Shown piece by piece: positions 1 through 8,249 of a DNA stretch of 64,000 nt. A program made the position numbers and the translations under genes. Below the pieces are notes generated by a model, which ran no database searches, had not been told where the DNA came from, and worked only from the letters and a program-made list of their open reading frames with translations. The stretch lies in contig CAVSWC010000003.1 in assembly GCA_963731585.1 (NCBI GenBank), positions 310,001 through 374,000 on the forward strand, written 5' to 3'. The stretch is from CANKHA01 sp963731585. GTDB lineage: Bacteria; Pseudomonadota; Alphaproteobacteria; Rhizobiales; Xanthobacteraceae. The stretch's first letter is position 1. The number at the start of each line of letters is the position of its first letter.

Positions 1-408
1 GGTGTAATCCTTTTTCATGTAATGGACGGTCGCGCGCTGGTTCCAGCCCTCGACATATTCCGGCTTGAACTCGACCATGCTGTCGAGCAGCTGGATCGCC
101 AGATCCAAATCCTTGCTCTCGATCGCCGACCTCACACGGCTGATGAGCAGATTGGTGGTGTCGCCGCCCGATCCCAGCCAGACGCCCCAGATGCGGTCGG
201 CAATCGCCTTGGCGCTTTCCTCGTTGGGTGCAACTTTGAGCGCGCCGAACAGGAAATCGAGATTTTGCAGGCGGTCATTGCGCGGCGGGCGGGATGAGTT
301 GGACGGCGGCTCCATCCAGCCGCCGGCCTGGGCAAAAGCCGGAATCGGCGCCGACAGCGCTGCCGCGACGGCAGCTGCAAGAACGAGGCTTGGGATTCGC
401 GATCGCAT
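1..408 (-). CDS. TPR-like exported protein, 5' part only (runs off the left edge)
   Basis: The frame starts with ATG at 408 and is open to base 1, giving 136 codons with no stop, so the C-terminus is missing. Residues 1-26 form a clear signal peptide (MRS plus an Ala/Leu-rich core ending AFAQA). The rest is helical, with spaced Ala/Leu patterns typical of tetratricopeptide-like repeats, for example the stretch around DLAIQLLDSMVEFKPEYVEGWNQ. This resembles small periplasmic TPR proteins annotated as hypothetical in Bradyrhizobiaceae. Function is unknown; a scaffold role in the periplasm is an inference from the fold. It is co-directional with the tct genes but 85 bp downstream of tctA. Confidence 0.6.
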   Translation of the reverse strand, partial: MRSRIPSLVLAAAVAAALSAPIPAFAQAGGWMEPPSNSSRPPRNDRLQNLDFLFGALKVAPNEESAKAIADRIWGVWLGSGGDTTNLLISRVRSAIESKDLDLAIQLLDSMVEFKPEYVEGWNQRATVHYMKKDYT

Positions 409-493
409 GAGGCAAATGTAACGCTTCGGAAGCGCCGGTGAAAAGCCGTCCTTGCGGTCAAGACGGCGTGAAAAGGCCGGGCCGGCGCGGCGA

Positions 494-1985
494 TCAGACC
501 CGCGCCAGCGCCCAGCGCTGACGGATCATCTCGATCAGCGGCGGAGCAAACACCGCAATCAGCGCAATGGCCAGCAGCACCGCCGCGATTGGCCGGTTCA
601 GGAAGATCATGCCGCTGCCGTGCGAGAGCGTCAGCGACTGGCGCAGGGTGTTTTCGAATAACGGGCCGAGAACCAGGCCGAGCACCACCGGCGCCGCCGG
701 CCAGTCGTAGCGCTTCATCAGCCAACCGACCACGCCGAAGCCGAGCATCACCCAGGCGTCCTCGACATTGTTGGCATGCGAAATTACGCCGGTGACGCAG
801 ATCGCCAGGATCGGCGGATAAATCCAACTGTAGCGAACCTGCAGCAGGCGGGCGAACAGGCCGGCGAGCGGCAGGTTCATGATCAGCAGCAGGAAATTGC
901 CGATATACATGCTGGCGATCACCGCCCAGACCAGGCCGGAATTGGTGGTGAACATTTCCGGCCCGGGCCGCAGGCCGAACATGATCAAAGCGCCGAGCAT
1001 GACCGCCGTGGTGCCGGAACCCGGCACACCAAGCGCGAACATCGGCACCATCGCACCGGCGGAAGCGGCGTTGTTGGCCGACTTCCGGTCCGGCAACGCC
1101 TTCGATTGCGCCCTTGCCGAAACGAGATGGATCTTTCGCCACTTTCTTCTCGACGATGTAGGAGACGAACGAGGCGATGGTCGCGCCTGCGGCCGGCAAA
1201 ACGCCGATGATGAACCCGATGCCGCTGCCCCGCAGGATCGCTTTCCAGGCGTGGCCCCATTCTTCGCGGTTAGGCATCACGCGGCCGACATTGAGGATCG
1301 GATCGGCTTTTGACGTGTAGCAACTGGCCAGCACCTCGCCGATGCCGAACAGCGCCACGGTCAGGATGATGAAATCCACGCCGTCGAGCAGCCAGGATTG
1401 GCCGAAGTAAAAGCGCGGCACGCCGACCTGCGGATCAATGCCGATCGTTCCGAGCAGAAGGCCCGCCACGCCGGCGGCGAGACCTTTCAGCACCGAGCCG
1501 CCGACGGCGGCCAGCGCGGTGAGGCCGAGCAGCACCAGCATGCAATATTCCGGCGGGCCGAAGGCGAGCGCGAGCTTTGACAGCGGAGGCGCCAGCAACA
1601 TCAGGCCGAGCGTGCCGAAGGTGCCGGCGATAAACGAACCGATCGAGGCAATGCCCAGCGCTACGCCGCCGCGGCCCTGGGTCGCCATCTTGTAGCCGTC
1701 GATGCTGGTCATCACCGATGACGACTCGCCCGGCACGTTGATCAGCACCGAGGTGAGCGTGCCGCCGTATTGCGCGCCGTAGTACAGCCCCGCGAACAGG
1801 ATGATGGCGCCGGTCGGGCTCGCGCCATAGGTCAGCGGCAGCAAGAGCGCGATGGCGGCGGAAGGCCCGATGCCGGGCAGCACGCCGATAATCTGCCCGA
1901 GCAGCACCCCGGCAAAACACATCAGCAGATTCATCGGCGTCGCCGCCGTCATGAACCCCTGCATCAGGTCGGCAAGCGGGCCCAT
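494..1985 (-). CDS. tctA: Tripartite tricarboxylate transporter permease TctA (one +1 frame break)
   Basis: This is the large multi-spanning membrane subunit of a TTT-family secondary transporter, which imports a carboxylate delivered by the periplasmic TctC protein. Family hallmarks are visible: ATPMNLLMCFAGVLLG at the N-terminus, the GVLPGIGPSAAIALLLPLTYG signature and, in the second half, GVPGSGTTAVMLGAL, a second copy of the same motif type. The restored length is about 496 residues, the family norm. The frame breaks near 1082, where GAA is followed by one extra G before TCG GCC; removing it joins GVAGPE to SANNAASAG. The start ATG at 1985 lies two bases after the restored tctB stop. Substrate cannot be told from sequence. 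Confidence 0.88.
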
Positions 1986-1987
1986 GA

Positions 1988-2438
1988 TCAGAATTCCCAG
2001 CGGCCCGATGGGCAAGGTGACTTTCAGCCAGGTCCGGAAGATCAGGAACAGGACCGCGGTCGTGCTCGCCGCCACCAACACCGAAGGAAGAATGGCAAGC
2101 CGCTCTACCAACACGAACAAAAACAGCAGCATCAGGAATATCGCCGGGCCAAAGCCCATCGGTTCCAATCCGGCGATAGCCGCTGCGAAGACCGCAAGCA
2201 CGATGAGCGGCTTGCCGATCGGCTCTTCAGGCTTGGCCTCTTTATCGAGAAAGAGATTGATCAGGACCACGCAGGTGAGCCCGATCAGAATGACGCCGTA
2301 CCACAGCGGCATGAAACCGGATTGCGGCGCGAAACCTTCCCATAACGGCATGCGCATCGCGGCCCCGACCCAGAGCAGGCCAAGCGCCACGAAAAAGGCG
2401 GCGAGCACGAGCTCGCCGATCGCAATCCGTCCTTGCAT
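1988..2438 (-). CDS. tctB: Tripartite tricarboxylate transporter small subunit TctB (one +1 frame break at its end)
   Basis: Small membrane subunit of the TTT transporter, about 149 residues with four hydrophobic segments, starting at ATG 2438, nine bases after tctC. As read, the frame runs straight into tctA and looks like a TctB-TctA fusion. If one extra base near 2000 is removed, the sequence ends IGPWEF and a TGA, with the TctA ATG two bases further on. That ending and the tight TGA-TC-ATG spacing are usual for separate tctB and tctA genes, and the same kind of +1 insertion recurs throughout the window. I therefore call two genes, but a real fusion cannot be excluded. Confidence 0.72.
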
Positions 2439-2447
2439 CGCTACCGC

Positions 2448-3412
2448 TTATTTCTTCAGCAGGTCGCGGTAAAGCTTTTCCTGATCGTCGAGGAACTTCA
2501 CGAAGTTCGCGCCCGCGATCGGCGCTTCGGAGGCCGCGTTGTCTTTCAGATAGGTCTTGAACGCCGCCGATGACGGCGACCTTCTGCATCACGCCTTCCC
2601 AATATTTCGCGGCTTCAGCCGGCGCGCCCTTCGGGATCGGCGACGCCGCGCCACATCTGGAAGTTCGGGGCGTTGATGCCCTGCTCCTTCATCGTGGGCA
2701 CGTCGGGCAGCAAGGCAAAGCGGTTGTCACGGAACACGCCGATCGCGCGCACCGCTCCGGATTTCAGGTGGCCCATGAATTCCAGCGGATTGCCGAGCGA
2801 GGCATGAACGTGGCCGCCGAGCAGCGCGGTGAGCGCTTCGCCGCCGCTGTTGAAGTTGATCATGTTCAGTTCGGTGCCGGTGGTCTTCGCCAGGATGGTG
2901 ACCGCCATCACGTCGGTGGTGCCGCCGGTGGAGAAGTTATAGGTCTTCGGCGGCTTGCCTTTCGCGTCCTTGACGAAATCCGCGGCCGTCTTCCAGGGCG
3001 CGTCGCCCTTCACGAAAAACACGAAGTCGTCGAGCATCACGTTCATCACCGGCTGCACTTCCGTCAGCGTCTTGGCATCCGGGGTCAGGATCGGCGTGAT
3101 CTGCGTGGTGCCGTTGACCAGCACGAGCGTGTGCGGATCGGCCTTGCGGCTCGCGCTCATGTAACCGATCCCGACGGCGCCGCCGCCGCCCGGCTTGTTG
3201 ACCAGCGCGACCGGCACGGGAACCAGCTTCTCTTCGGTGATGACCTTGTGAATGACGCGCGCCATGATGTCGGCGCCGCCGCCCACGGCGAACGGAATGA
3301 CGAACTCGACGTCCTTGGTTGGCTTCCAGTCCTGCGCGGTTGCGAGGCTGCTTTGCGCGGCGAAGGCGAGAGCAGCGGCCGCGTAGACAAAGTGACGCCG
3401 TAGCATGGTCAT
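2448..3412 (-). CDS. tctC: Bug/TctC-family periplasmic carboxylate-binding protein (two +1 frame breaks)
   Basis: Extracytoplasmic solute receptor of the Bug family that captures an organic acid and hands it to TctAB. A signal peptide covers roughly residues 1-26 (RRHFVYAAAALAFAAQ). Typical Bug features follow: FVIPFAVGGGADIMAR, NKPGGGGAVGIGYM, YNFSTGGTTDVMAV and MNVMLDDFVFF. The frame breaks near 2638 (extra G after GCC, joining RGVA to IPKGAPAEAAKYW) and near 2571 (extra A after GTC, joining QKVAV to SAAFKTYLKDN). After correction the protein ends KLYRDLLKK and a TAA at 2448. It is the first gene of the tctC-tctB-tctA operon. Ligand unknown. Confidence 0.85.
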
Positions 3413-3520
3413 AGGATCCTCCCGGGGTGATGTATTTATTTAGTTATTTCCGGAACTATGAGGCGGCCCCCAATCGGCGTCAATGGTGCGGAATGCCGCG
3501 TTGCGGCGATTGCGCTGGTT

Positions 3521-4801
3521 TCAAGCTCTCGGGGCGGGCAGGATATCGAGCAGATAGGATTCGTTGCCGACGTTGGTCACGCGGCCGGCAAGTTTCATGC
3601 TTGCGACATCCAGCAGGAACAGCATGCTGCTGCCGGGACCGGTCTTGGCGCCGCCGGTGATGGCGGCATAGCGGCCATCGGGCGTGATCACCACGCCGCG
3701 CGGGCGCGAAGGCCCGCCGTCCGGCGTCGGCAATTCGACACGCGCAACTTCGGCGGGCTGCATCGCCAGCGCCTTGCTCACATCGACGAGCGACACCGTG
3801 TTGCTGCGGAAGCAGGTGGCGATGACATGCTTGCCGTCTCTGGTGAAAGCCACGGCGAAGGGCCGCGTTGCGACCGACGCGTTGTTGGTGCCCACCATGA
3901 CGCGCGCACGCTCGGCATCGGCTCCGCCGGCGGCGGCGCGCGCGATATCGATCAGCGAAATGGTGCGGCCTTCGATACCGGTCTGCGCGCTTTCGCGGCT
4001 GGCGGCGGCGAGCAATTTTCCGTCCGGACTGACGGCAAGCCCGAATGGCCCGGCCTCGACCGGAACGCGTGCAAGCTCGGCTTTCGGATCGCCGGCAAGC
4101 GCGCGCGTGAGATCGATGACCGAAACATCATCGGTGCCGCCATTGGCGGTGAAGATGTAGCCCGGACCAAACGGGCTGACGGCGATGCCATTCGGATCGG
4201 GGAAATTCCCGTAAGTGGGATGCGGCCCGGGATGCGGGCTCGGAACCGGATCGGCGCCGTTATTCTTCTTCACCGCAAGCGGGATGCGGCGCACGACTTT
4301 GCGGCTCGTGGCGTCGATCACGGTGACTTCCGCGCCGCCGTCCTCCCGTTCCGCCGCTTCGGCGGATGTGACGAGCACATATTTGTCGTCCGGCGTGATC
4401 GCGATGCCGACCGGACCGGCCATGCCGGTCGCGATCAGATCGGCGATCGCCTTGGTGGTGCCGTTACTGGCAGGATCGAGCGCTGCAACGAGATCGAGCA
4501 CGGTGACGACGCCGGGATGGCCGTGCTGGAAGGCGGCGGCGGCCGCGGGCGTCGCGCGGCCGGAATGGTTGACCACATAGGCATAGCGGCCGGTCTTCGG
4601 GATCACGATGCTGACCGGCTGTCCGCTCGCGATGGTATCGGCGATGCCGTCGCCGTCGGAATCGACGTCGGGCGTCACGCGCACGCGGTTGATGATGGCT
4701 TTGGGCGTGCCGTCGTTGTTCGGATCAAGCGCGCGGCGAAGATCGACGACGGAGACGACGTTGTCCCAGCGTCCGCTGACCAGGATGTGACAATTTTCCA
4801 T
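3521..4801 (-). CDS. YncE-like beta-propeller protein
   Basis: A 426-residue protein built from recurring blade units with the pattern VAxTPDGKxxxVTxxxxxxVSVIDxxxR, for example PVGIAITPDDKYVLVTSA, GIAVSPFGPGYIFTANGG and GVVITPDGRYAAITGG. This is the seven-bladed YncE/lactonase-like propeller. No signal peptide is seen at the chosen start (ATG 4801, preceded by GGGATGAG). The linker text LVAALDPASNGTTKA and the similar RRALDPNNDGTPKA are duplicated in adjacent blades. YVTN-type propellers often bind proteins or small ligands, but no catalytic residues are evident and no function is assigned. It lies between the tct operon and rpmJ, on the same strand. Confidence 0.7.
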   Translation of the reverse strand: MENCHILVSGRWDNVVSVVDLRRALDPNNDGTPKAIINRVRVTPDVDSDGDGIADTIASGQPVSIVIPKTGRYAYVVNHSGRATPAAAAAFQHGHPGVVTVLDLVAALDPASNGTTKAIADLIATGMAGPVGIAITPDDKYVLVTSAEAAEREDGGAEVTVIDATSRKVVRRIPLAVKKNNGADPVPSPHPGPHPTYGNFPDPNGIAVSPFGPGYIFTANGGTDDVSVIDLTRALAGDPKAELARVPVEAGPFGLAVSPDGKLLAAASRESAQTGIEGRTISLIDIARAAAGGADAERARVMVGTNNASVATRPFAVAFTRDGKHVIATCFRSNTVSLVDVSKALAMQPAEVARVELPTPDGGPSRPRGVVITPDGRYAAITGGAKTGPGSSMLFLLDVASMKLAGRVTNVGNESYLLDILPAPRA

Positions 4802-4843
4802 TGCTCATCCCGGGTGCTCGGCGCGCGGCGCGCGGGTGCGGCC

Positions 4844-4969
4844 TTAGCCCTGGCGGGCTTTGAAGCGCTTCTGGGTCTTGTTGATGATATAGACCCGGCC
4901 CTTGCGGCGCACGAGCCGGTTGTCGCGGTGCCGGGCACGCAATGATTTCAAGGAGTTACGGACTTTCAT
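4844..4969 (-). CDS. rpmJ: 50S ribosomal protein L36 (41 aa)
   Basis: Translation from ATG 4969 gives MKVRNSLKSLRARHRDNRLV and continues RRKGRVYIINKTQKRFKARQG before TAA at 4844. This is the 41-residue C-minus form of L36: the zinc-ligand cysteines of the longer form are absent and the protein is almost entirely basic. L36 binds 23S rRNA in the large ribosomal subunit. A purine-rich AGGGA lies about ten bases before the start. It is a stand-alone gene 42 bp upstream of the propeller gene, as is common for this paralogue in Rhizobiales. Confidence 0.93.
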   Translation of the reverse strand: MKVRNSLKSLRARHRDNRLVRRKGRVYIINKTQKRFKARQG

Positions 4970-5276
4970 GACAACTGATCCCTGGCCCGGCTCCCGCCCG
5001 GCATCTCTCTCTCTAAGCTGTTGGCGTGGCGTCTAAATAAGCGGCGCGCCGCCGGCTGTCAAATCGCTGCGGAAAGCTAAAACGCGTTGGATCTCGGCAT
5101 TTCCGCGTGCCGATGCGCTCCGTGCGACGGCGGCGCCGGAGACATGCGAGGGGTGGAGCGCCGTAATGGCGCGATCCGATGTTTCGAGCAGCCAGGCTTG
5201 CACAGCAAAAATCCCGAATGCCCGCCGCAACGGTGAACTCTGCGCCAGCCGCGGGATTAAAACTTCTCAAGCAGCG
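4970..5276. other. Intergenic, no convincing gene
   Basis: About 300 bases between rpmJ and the DUF2383/RES relic. Only short arginine-rich shadow frames occur and none shows a protein-like composition or a ribosome binding site. It presumably contains the rpmJ promoter; I could not pick out convincing -35/-10 boxes. Confidence 0.4.
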
Positions 5277-5754
5277 ATGTTGATTTCCGATTTTGGAGGC
5301 CAAGCGATATCCGACGCCATCGACGACCTGAAAAGCCTACACGACCGCTCTCATCGACAGCCGGCAAGGCTACGAGGAAGCCTTGAACGACGCCGAAGGC
5401 GACGACCTGACGGGGCGGTTTCGCGAGATGATCGCGATGCGAAACCGTCATCACCAGGAACTCGACGGGATGCTGCAGGAATCCGCGGGGGAAGGGCCGC
5501 GACGAGTTCGGATGAACGTGCACCTGTGCAACCCGCACGATCAGAAGAGCTTCGAATATTCAGCGACGCAGGCTGTTGCTGCCGCTGCTCACTTTTTGGA
5601 GTTCGATGCACTAATCGTGCCAAGCGCGAGATATCCGTGCCATAACTTAGTTCTTTTCTTGGACCGTTTCGCTACACCACTTGAGGTAATAAGTACGAAC
5701 AATGTCGACTGGTCGGTATGGCGAGCGAATGCGCAGACGTTACTCGACCTATGA
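5277..5754 (+). pseudogene. Chimeric relic: DUF2383-like N-terminus joined to a RES-domain C-terminus
   Basis: Two unrelated pieces share one frame after correcting a +1 break at 5346 (extra C after GAC). The first about 70 residues (IDDLKSLHDALIDSRQGYEE, then FREMIAMRNRHHQELDGML) match the PA2169/DUF2383 four-helix-bundle type. From about 5510 the protein changes to HLCNPHDQKSFEYSATQAVA and FLEFDALIVPSARYPCHNLV, which looks like the last 75 residues of a RES-domain toxin, ending at TGA 5754. The RES part is AT-richer than the neighbours and lacks its N-terminal half. GGAGG sits just before an ATA at 5307, so the ATG at 5277 is uncertain. Probably a deletion or recombination junction; activity is unlikely. 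Confidence 0.5.
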
Positions 5755-5905
5755 ATAACTCCCACTCCGACTTAAAAACCTTGGTCAGAACTTGTTGCGA
5801 TCTGCGGATGCGTACGCAGGATCGGCAATATGCCGCGCGCGAGAACTCGTGGCAGGCGGCGTCTCCCTCCACGATCATGCTGGTCGCAGCGCCAGCGCCG
5901 CCGCC

Positions 5906-6295
5906 TCAGTAGAAGTCGGAAGGACGGTATCCAAAGAACGCGTAGGGCGAGTAGTCGTAACCTGGATACCGGTAGCGGCCATAATAGTGCGGCCAATAAT
6001 AACCGGCATAATAGTAGGGATAGCCATACTGGCCGTAATAGTAAGGATAGCCGTTGTTGTAGACGCCGTAGGCGCCGGACGGATGATCGGCGTAGCGGGG
6101 CATGACCAGGTAGCGGCGGCTGGTTTTGACCTTGCCGCGCCGCGGTTCGTCCTTGACCGCAAGGGTCTGCGCGCCCACGGGCGCGGCGGCGATCGAACGG
6201 TCGATGCCCCCCGCCAAGGGGAGGGCGAGCGATAGACCCGGCGCGCAAACCGCGAGCGCGAAAGCCGCCAGCATCGTCGAGGCAAGATGGCGCAT
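5906..6295 (-). CDS. Small exported Tyr/Gly-rich protein of unknown function
   Basis: A 129-residue protein with a signal peptide (residues 1-26, ending in an Ala/Leu stretch) and a C-terminal third dominated by Tyr, Gly and Pro, such as NNGYPYYYGQYGYPYYY and HYYGRYRYPGYDY. I do not recognise a family; Tyr-rich secreted proteins of this kind occur widely in Bradyrhizobium. ATG 6295 is preferred over the upstream ATG at 6307 because GGAGGGA lies at the right distance before it. It stands alone next to a tRNA gene. A surface or cell-wall role is only a guess from composition. Confidence 0.6.
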   Translation of the reverse strand: MRHLASTMLAAFALAVCAPGLSLALPLAGGIDRSIAAAPVGAQTLAVKDEPRRGKVKTSRRYLVMPRYADHPSGAYGVYNNGYPYYYGQYGYPYYYAGYYWPHYYGRYRYPGYDYSPYAFFGYRPSDFY

Positions 6296-6377
6296 TGGTC
6301 CCTCCATGGGCGCGTCGGGCGTTCCGCGCCCACTGTCACCGTTTCGGCCCGGGATTCCAAGTCTGTTGCCGGAGAAA

Positions 6378-6452
6378 TGGTGGGCGCGACAGGGATCGAA
6401 CCTGTGACCCCTACCATGTCAAGGTAGTGCTCTTCCGCTGAGCTACGCGCCC
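6378..6452 (-). tRNA. tRNA-Val (anticodon GAC), CCA encoded
   Basis: The minus strand folds as a 75-nt cloverleaf. The acceptor GGGCGCG pairs with CGCGCCC, the D arm is GCTCAGCGGAAGAGC, the anticodon loop TTGACAT reads GAC, the T arm contains GGTTCGATCC, and the 3' end ACCA is encoded. There is no intron. It lies between the Tyr-rich protein gene and cpdR. Confidence 0.96.
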
Positions 6453-6530
6453 GATTAAGGCGTGTCTTATCGGCTCGTATAAGGGGTGGCAAGCGCGGGG
6501 CAGCAAGGCGCCGCACGGGCATGCCGCGGC

Positions 6531-6890
6531 TCAGGCCGCCAGCATCTTGTTCACTTCGTTGACCAGGTCGCGCAGATGCACCGGCTTGGACAGCACCTTG
6601 GCATGCTTGGGCGCCGCCGAATCCGCGTTCAGCGCCACCGCCGCAAAGCCGGTGATGAACATGATCTTGATGTCGGGGTCGAGCTCGGCAGCCCGCCGCG
6701 CCAGTTCGATGCCGTCCATTTCCGGCATCACGATATCGGTGAGCAGAAGCTCGAAGGGTTCTTCCCGCAGCCGCTGATAGGCGGAAAGACCGTTGTCGTA
6801 GGAGGTGACGTCGAAGCCGGCATTCTGCAGCGCCTTCACCAGGAAGCGGCGCATGTCGGTGTCGTCTTCAGCGAGCAGGATCTTATGCAT
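6531..6890 (-). CDS. cpdR: Single-domain response regulator CpdR
   Basis: A 119-residue stand-alone receiver domain. The acidic pair AEDD is at residues 7-10, the phospho-acceptor Asp lies in LLLTDIVMPEMDG (about residue 51), the conserved Thr in MFITGF and the Lys in LSKPVHL. There is no output domain. Length and the KILLAEDDTDMRRFLVKALQ opening match CpdR. In Caulobacter and rhizobia CpdR delivers ClpXP to the pole and promotes CtrA and other degradation when unphosphorylated, under CckA-ChpT control. The neighbourhood (N-formylglutamate amidohydrolase and hisN) is the usual one for cpdR in Rhizobiales. Confidence 0.92.
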   Translation of the reverse strand: MHKILLAEDDTDMRRFLVKALQNAGFDVTSYDNGLSAYQRLREEPFELLLTDIVMPEMDGIELARRAAELDPDIKIMFITGFAAVALNADSAAPKHAKVLSKPVHLRDLVNEVNKMLAA

Positions 6891-7088
6891 TCATTCACTC
6901 GTTACGGACGCGGAACCGGCACTGCCCAGCCTCGCGGGCCTTGAGCCATCCATAAGCACCGTCGGGGGTAAATATCGCGTGAACCTCAGGCTACCCACGG
7001 CCGCCCACCCCGCTCTGGCCGGGGAGTATGATATACAGGAATTGGACGCTAGCACCCCGTAAAGCGCCCGACGGAGACCGGCCCCGGA

Positions 7089-7976
7089 ATGCACCCGCCT
7101 AAAGACGAGTTCGATCCGCCCTTCGAAATTCTCGAGCCGGAAAAACGGGGCAGCCCGGTGGTTTTCAATTCTCCCCATAGCGGGCGGATTTATCCCTCCG
7201 ACTTTCTGATCGCTACCCGGCTCGATCTCGCGACGCTGCGCCGCTCCGAGGATTCGTTCGTCGATGAGCTGTTTCTGGGCGTGATGAAACGCGGCCACCC
7301 GCTGATGCGTGCGCATTTCCCGCGCTGCTATGTCGACGTCAACCGCGAGCCCTACGAGCTCGACCCGCGCATGTTCGATGGCCGCCTGCCGTCGTTTGCC
7401 AATACGCGCTCGATGCGGGTAGCGGGCGGGCTCGGGACCGTCGCGCGCGTGGTGGGCGACGCGCATGAAATCTACGGCCAGCGGCTCTCGGTCGATGAAG
7501 CGTTGCGGCGGATAGAAACGCTCTACAAGCCCTATCATCGCGCGCTGCGGCGGCTGATCACCCGCGTGCATCGCGACCTCGGGGCCGCCGTGCTGATCGA
7601 TTGCCACTCCATGCCCTCGACGACAACGGCAAAGGAAGAACGGCCGCGCGCCGATATCGTGCTGGGCGACCGCTACGGGACGAGTTGCGCGCCAACGATT
7701 TCCGAAACCATCGAGGAGACGCTGCGCTCGCTCGGCTATTCGGTCAGCCGCAATAAGCCCTATGCCGGCGGCTTCATCACCGAGCATTACGGCAACCCGG
7801 CCTCCGGCCTGCATTCCCTGCAGCTGGAGCTTAATCGCGCGCTCTATATGGACGAGCGGCGCTACGAGCGCTCTGCGTCCTTCGCGCAGCTGCGGACCGA
7901 TCTGGAGACTTTGGCGGACCGGGTGGGCAGCATCCCCTTGGAGGAAATGCGGCCCTACCGCGCCGCGGCAGAATAG
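7089..7976 (+). CDS. N-formylglutamate amidohydrolase family protein
   Basis: A 295-residue member of the FGase family (PF05013), zinc-dependent hydrolases that cleave N-formyl-L-glutamate to formate and glutamate in histidine degradation. Visible signatures are VVFNSPHSGRIYP (metal-binding His), RSEDSFVDELF, DVNREPYELDP, VLIDCHSMPS and FITEHYGNP with LQLELNRALYMDE near the end. No other hut genes are present, so the substrate may be another N-formyl or N-acyl amino acid. It is divergent from cpdR and is followed by the sRNA and hisN. Start ATG 7089. Confidence 0.85.
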   Translation: MHPPKDEFDPPFEILEPEKRGSPVVFNSPHSGRIYPSDFLIATRLDLATLRRSEDSFVDELFLGVMKRGHPLMRAHFPRCYVDVNREPYELDPRMFDGRLPSFANTRSMRVAGGLGTVARVVGDAHEIYGQRLSVDEALRRIETLYKPYHRALRRLITRVHRDLGAAVLIDCHSMPSTTTAKEERPRADIVLGDRYGTSCAPTISETIEETLRSLGYSVSRNKPYAGGFITEHYGNPASGLHSLQLELNRALYMDERRYERSASFAQLRTDLETLADRVGSIPLEEMRPYRAAAE

Positions 7977-7990
7977 CCTCCTCAAGGCAC

Positions 7991-8021
7991 AAAAAAGGGG
8001 CCGCTTGCAAGCAAGCGGCCC
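7991..8021 (-). terminator. Rho-independent terminator of the candidate sRNA
   Basis: On the minus strand GGGCCGCTTGC and GCAAGCGGCCC form an 11-bp perfect stem followed by TTTTTT (7991-7996). There is no U-run on the plus side, so it terminates minus-strand transcription. No minus-strand protein gene lies immediately upstream, which supports the sRNA call. Confidence 0.8.
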
Positions 8022-8083
8022 AAGTCTAGGGAGGAAACGCCCAAGGAGGGCGGGCAGCAAGTGATCAGGCGACCACTTACCGC
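7991..8083 (-). ncRNA. Candidate MmgR/suhB-motif (alpha-r8 type) sRNA with anti-SD loops
   Basis: The minus strand between the amidohydrolase gene and hisN encodes a compact RNA-like unit. TTGAAC (8113-8118) and CATTGT (8090-8095) are spaced 17 bp as a promoter. Then follow a hairpin AAGTGGTC/GATCACTT, a second hairpin whose loop contains CCTCCTT, a single-stranded TTTCCTCCC and a strong terminator. The two CCTCC tracts could pair with Shine-Dalgarno sequences. The Rfam suhB motif, equivalent to the rhizobial MmgR/alpha-r8 sRNA, lies upstream of inositol-monophosphatase-type genes in alphaproteobacteria and is transcribed away from them, as here. Family identity is from memory of these features, not a covariance search. 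Confidence 0.6.
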
Positions 8084-8249
8084 ACTGCAACAATGACCCT
8101 GCACCGCACAAAGTTCAAGCCGAAATAGGCTTTCCCCCTATGCGTGGAACGCATAGCTGCGACACCCAGGGACTCTGGCCACCGATAGGGTTGCCGAGGC
8201 CCGGCGTCTTCTGTACCCGGAATGCACCCACTCCGACGGCGAGCGGCAA

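Noticed and set aside
494..2438. A genuine TctB-TctA fusion protein
   Set aside because: Removing one base at 2000 yields a normal TctB end and a TctA start two bases on; single extra bases are found throughout the window.
3458..4945. A 495-codon plus-strand frame opposite the beta-propeller gene
   Set aside because: It mirrors the propeller gene on the other strand, has a skewed Arg/Gly/Asp-rich composition and no family features; a shadow of a GC-rich gene.
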